Below are positions 51,292-53,110 of a stretch of 53,110 nucleotides of DNA, one piece after another. The DNA comes from Halieaceae bacterium UBA4452 (GTDB taxonomy: Bacteria > Pseudomonadota > Gammaproteobacteria > Pseudomonadales > Halieaceae): NCBI GenBank assembly GCA_002389505.1, contig DGPA01000021.1, forward strand, positions 1 to 53,110, read 5' to 3'. Under the pieces are notes generated by a model. That model did not search any database, was not told where the DNA came from, and saw only the letters and a program-made list of their open reading frames with translations. The first letter of the stretch is position 1. Each line of letters starts with the position of its first letter. A program made the translations under genes and the position numbers.

Positions 51292-51494
51292 GAGACACCT
51301 CTGTTTAGATTAAACTTCTTGAGTAATGCAGCGAACGCTTGACTATAAGCGCGCCCACCCTGAAACTTGCTGAACACAAGTAAGTATAACCGACTAATCA
51401 CGTGAAGCGTAAAATCAAGCTTCACAAAAGCCCTACAGCTGGGGGAGAAGCCCTCTGGCGGGCTAACAAACAGCCAAGACACAGGAGTAGCCCC
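51292..51494. promoter_or_regulatory. Divergent region with perfect inverted repeat
   Basis: GTGAAGC (51402-51408) and GCTTCAC (51419-51425) form a perfect 7-bp inverted repeat with a ten-base spacer, a typical operator size. A smaller hairpin AGCCC/GGGCT (51449-51464) is nearer the monooxygenase gene. The repeat lies between the F420 operon and the monooxygenase and could control both. Promoter boxes are not clear. Confidence 0.5.
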
Positions 51495-53110
51495 ATGCAC
51501 CAGGACGTAGACACGGATTATGATGCCATTGTAGTGGGCGCTGGCTTCGCCGGCGTTGCCCTCATTCATTATTTGCGGGAGGCAGGGTTATCACTGCAGG
51601 TCTATGATCGCGCGTCTGACATTGGCGGAACTTGGGCTTGGAACCATTATCCCGGGGCCGCAACAGACAGCGAGGGATACTACTACTGCCTCGCTTTTTC
51701 AAAAGAGGTGCTGCAGGAATGGACGTGGTCAAAGCGCTACCCCGGCAGAGCGGAAACGCAATCTTATCTCCGTTTTGTTGCTGATAAATACGCGATGTGG
51801 CCGCACATTCAGTTCAATACCGAGGTCAAGCGCGCGGAATACGACAATGCGTCAGCCACCTGGGAAATAACGCTTCAAGACGGCAGCACCCGTCGCTGTA
51901 AATATTTTATCAGCGCCATGGGGATGATCTCTGAGCCTCAAATTCCCAGCATAGCGGGCAAAGAATCCTTCGCAGGCCCTATTTTTCACTCATCCCGTTG
52001 GCCCGAGGGCCTCGACTACAAGGGCAAGCGAGTCGGTATCATTGGCTGCGGCGCAACGACCGTGCAAATGCTGCCAGAAATGGCGCCAGACGCAGCGAGT
52101 GTCACTGTTTTTCAGCGCACGCCCAACTTTGTAATGCCTGCCGTGCAAAAACCCATGACCCCTGAGTGGGAAAAAGAGATCAAAGAAAATTACCAGGACA
52201 TTCTAGATAAGTGCCGAAACCATGTTTTTGGTATGGCGTTTAACGGTCCTTCAGGACGCACCGTTGCCGACAGTACCCCCGAGGAGGTGCGGCAAGTGTT
52301 TGAGGAGAACTGGCACGGTAGCTTCCGTTGGGTGTTTGAAACCTTCGACGATTTACTCGCCGACCCTGCCTCTAACCAAGCGGCTGCCGACTTTATTATT
52401 GAAAAAATGATCAAAGCTAAAGTTGAGGATCCCGATGTCGCAGATTTACTGACACCCAAAGGTTACCCTTTGTTTGCCAAGCGCCCGCCACTCGACCATG
52501 GCTTCTACGAGGCGTTTAACCGAGACAATGTGACACTCGTCGATATCAAAGACCGAGAGCCCATTGTGGAGATTACCGACACCGGCATTCGCACGACTCA
52601 AAGCACCTATGAATTTGACATCATCGTACTGGCTACCGGCTTTAAGGCCTATACCGGTGCATTGGAGGCTATGGATATTTGCGGTTCAGATGGCCAAATC
52701 CTTCGTGACAAGTGGCAAACCGAATCGAAGTCGCTGATGGGCGTTTGTACGGCCGGCTATCCAAATTTTTTCATGGTGACTGGACCACAAGCTCCCTTTG
52801 CCAATTTACCAACGTCAATTGAGCAAAATGTCCAATGGATTACCGATTGCATTAAGCAAATGCGTTCTAATGAGGTGGATAGCTTTGAACCAAAACAATC
52901 CGCTGAAGACGAATGGACCGCACATACCGCAGAAATCCACGCACAAACACTGATGGCCGATGGTGACAAAGTAAACAGCTGGATGATGGGGGCCAACCGA
53001 GAAGATCGAAAGCCGCGTGTTCTCATCTATTTTGGTGGCGCTAATGTTTATTATGACAAGCTGAAAGAATCTTCCGAGGCGGGCTTCCCCGAACTAGATT
53101 TCAAGCATAC
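51495..53110 (+). CDS. Flavin-containing / Baeyer-Villiger-type monooxygenase, 3' end cut
   Basis: 538 codons are visible with no stop; the gene runs off the right edge. ATG at 51495, ACAGGAG seven bases upstream. FAD motif VVGAGFAGVA (residues 13-22), GGTWAWNHYPGAATDSEG, the BVMO fingerprint FAGPIFHSSRWP, NADPH motif IIGCGATTVQ (Thr replaces the third Gly) and VLATGFKAYTG. It inserts oxygen into ketones to give esters or lactones. It is divergent from the F420 operon. Full BVMOs are about 540-600 residues, so little is missing. Confidence 0.9.
   Translation, partial: MHQDVDTDYDAIVVGAGFAGVALIHYLREAGLSLQVYDRASDIGGTWAWNHYPGAATDSEGYYYCLAFSKEVLQEWTWSKRYPGRAETQSYLRFVADKYAMWPHIQFNTEVKRAEYDNASATWEITLQDGSTRRCKYFISAMGMISEPQIPSIAGKESFAGPIFHSSRWPEGLDYKGKRVGIIGCGATTVQMLPEMAPDAASVTVFQRTPNFVMPAVQKPMTPEWEKEIKENYQDILDKCRNHVFGMAFNGPSGRTVADSTPEEVRQVFEENWHGSFRWVFETFDDLLADPASNQAAADFIIEKMIKAKVEDPDVADLLTPKGYPLFAKRPPLDHGFYEAFNRDNVTLVDIKDREPIVEITDTGIRTTQSTYEFDIIVLATGFKAYTGALEAMDICGSDGQILRDKWQTESKSLMGVCTAGYPNFFMVTGPQAPFANLPTSIEQNVQWITDCIKQMRSNEVDSFEPKQSAEDEWTAHTAEIHAQTLMADGDKVNSWMMGANREDRKPRVLIYFGGANVYYDKLKESSEAGFPELDFKH

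Noticed and set aside
1..53110. CRISPR arrays, tRNA/rRNA genes, insertion sequences, integrases, prophage
   Set aside because: Looked for repeats, transposase-like products and cloverleaf-like segments and saw none.
51495..53110. F420-dependent monooxygenase
   Set aside because: The FAD and NADPH motifs and the BVMO fingerprint place it in the FAD class, despite lying next to the F420 operon.

Overview
The window reads as chromosome of a free-living, probably marine, aerobic gammaproteobacterium. The evidence is a Gammaproteobacteria-like core set (waaA, a Kdo kinase, DbpA, a Pit phosphate transporter with its DUF47 partner, a PA4780-type RIO kinase), moderate GC and good Shine-Dalgarno sites throughout. 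No rRNA, tRNA, insertion sequence, integrase or CRISPR array was seen. Genus cannot be assigned from sequence alone.

Region 1 (1-7603) is a compact Tad/Flp-type pilus locus: a LysM protein cut by the left edge, a small pilin behind a perfect CRP-type palindrome, cpaB, the tadA ATPase, tadB, tadC, then a large pilin-like protein, a second small pilin and a second large pilin-like protein. The two large and the two small pilins are paralogous pairs. No secretin or TadZ lies between cpaB and tadA.

Region 2 (7604-17392) is a corrinoid-dependent C1 module: non-pyrrolysine MttB-family methyltransferase, corrinoid protein, DUF1638 protein, small 'virulence factor' family protein, MetV-like Cys-rich protein, MTHFR, methyl-THF:corrinoid methyltransferase, RACo/RamA-like reductive activator and formate-THF ligase. 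Together these could move a methyl group from a quaternary or tertiary amine to THF and oxidise it towards formate. The leader before the first gene can fold two mutually exclusive ways, one of which hides the ribosome-binding site. It is a riboswitch-like arrangement that I do not recognise.

Region 3 (17425-32131) is mostly housekeeping: waaA/kdkA convergent, YciI and a 3-methyladenine glycosylase, RIO kinase, MAPEG protein, a thiolase lacking its second catalytic cysteine, a secreted M14 peptidase, a GST, and a phosphate operon (pit, DUF47 gene, OprP/O-like porin) behind a well-formed Pho box plus -10; then dbpA.

Region 4 (32282-45661) is a lipid/xenobiotic catabolic block: two ACAD10/11-like acyl-CoA dehydrogenases, two APH-fold kinases, an acyl-CoA synthetase, two SDRs, an alpha/beta hydrolase, an LLM oxidoreductase, a TetR regulator, a cytochrome c-PQQ dehydrogenase and a SnoaL-like protein. 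Its composition recalls the levulinate (lva) hydroxyacyl-CoA phosphorylation route.

Region 5 (45751-53110) is a five-gene coenzyme F420 operon (npdG, cofE, cofD, cofC, fbiC; the last four joined by 4-bp ATGA overlaps), divergent from a Baeyer-Villiger/flavin monooxygenase that runs off the right edge. The F420 genes sit next to a possible F420 client, the LLM oxidoreductase. The PQQ dehydrogenase, monooxygenase, hydrolase and CoA-ligase could form an alcohol-ketone-ester-hydroxyacid route; this linkage is inference.
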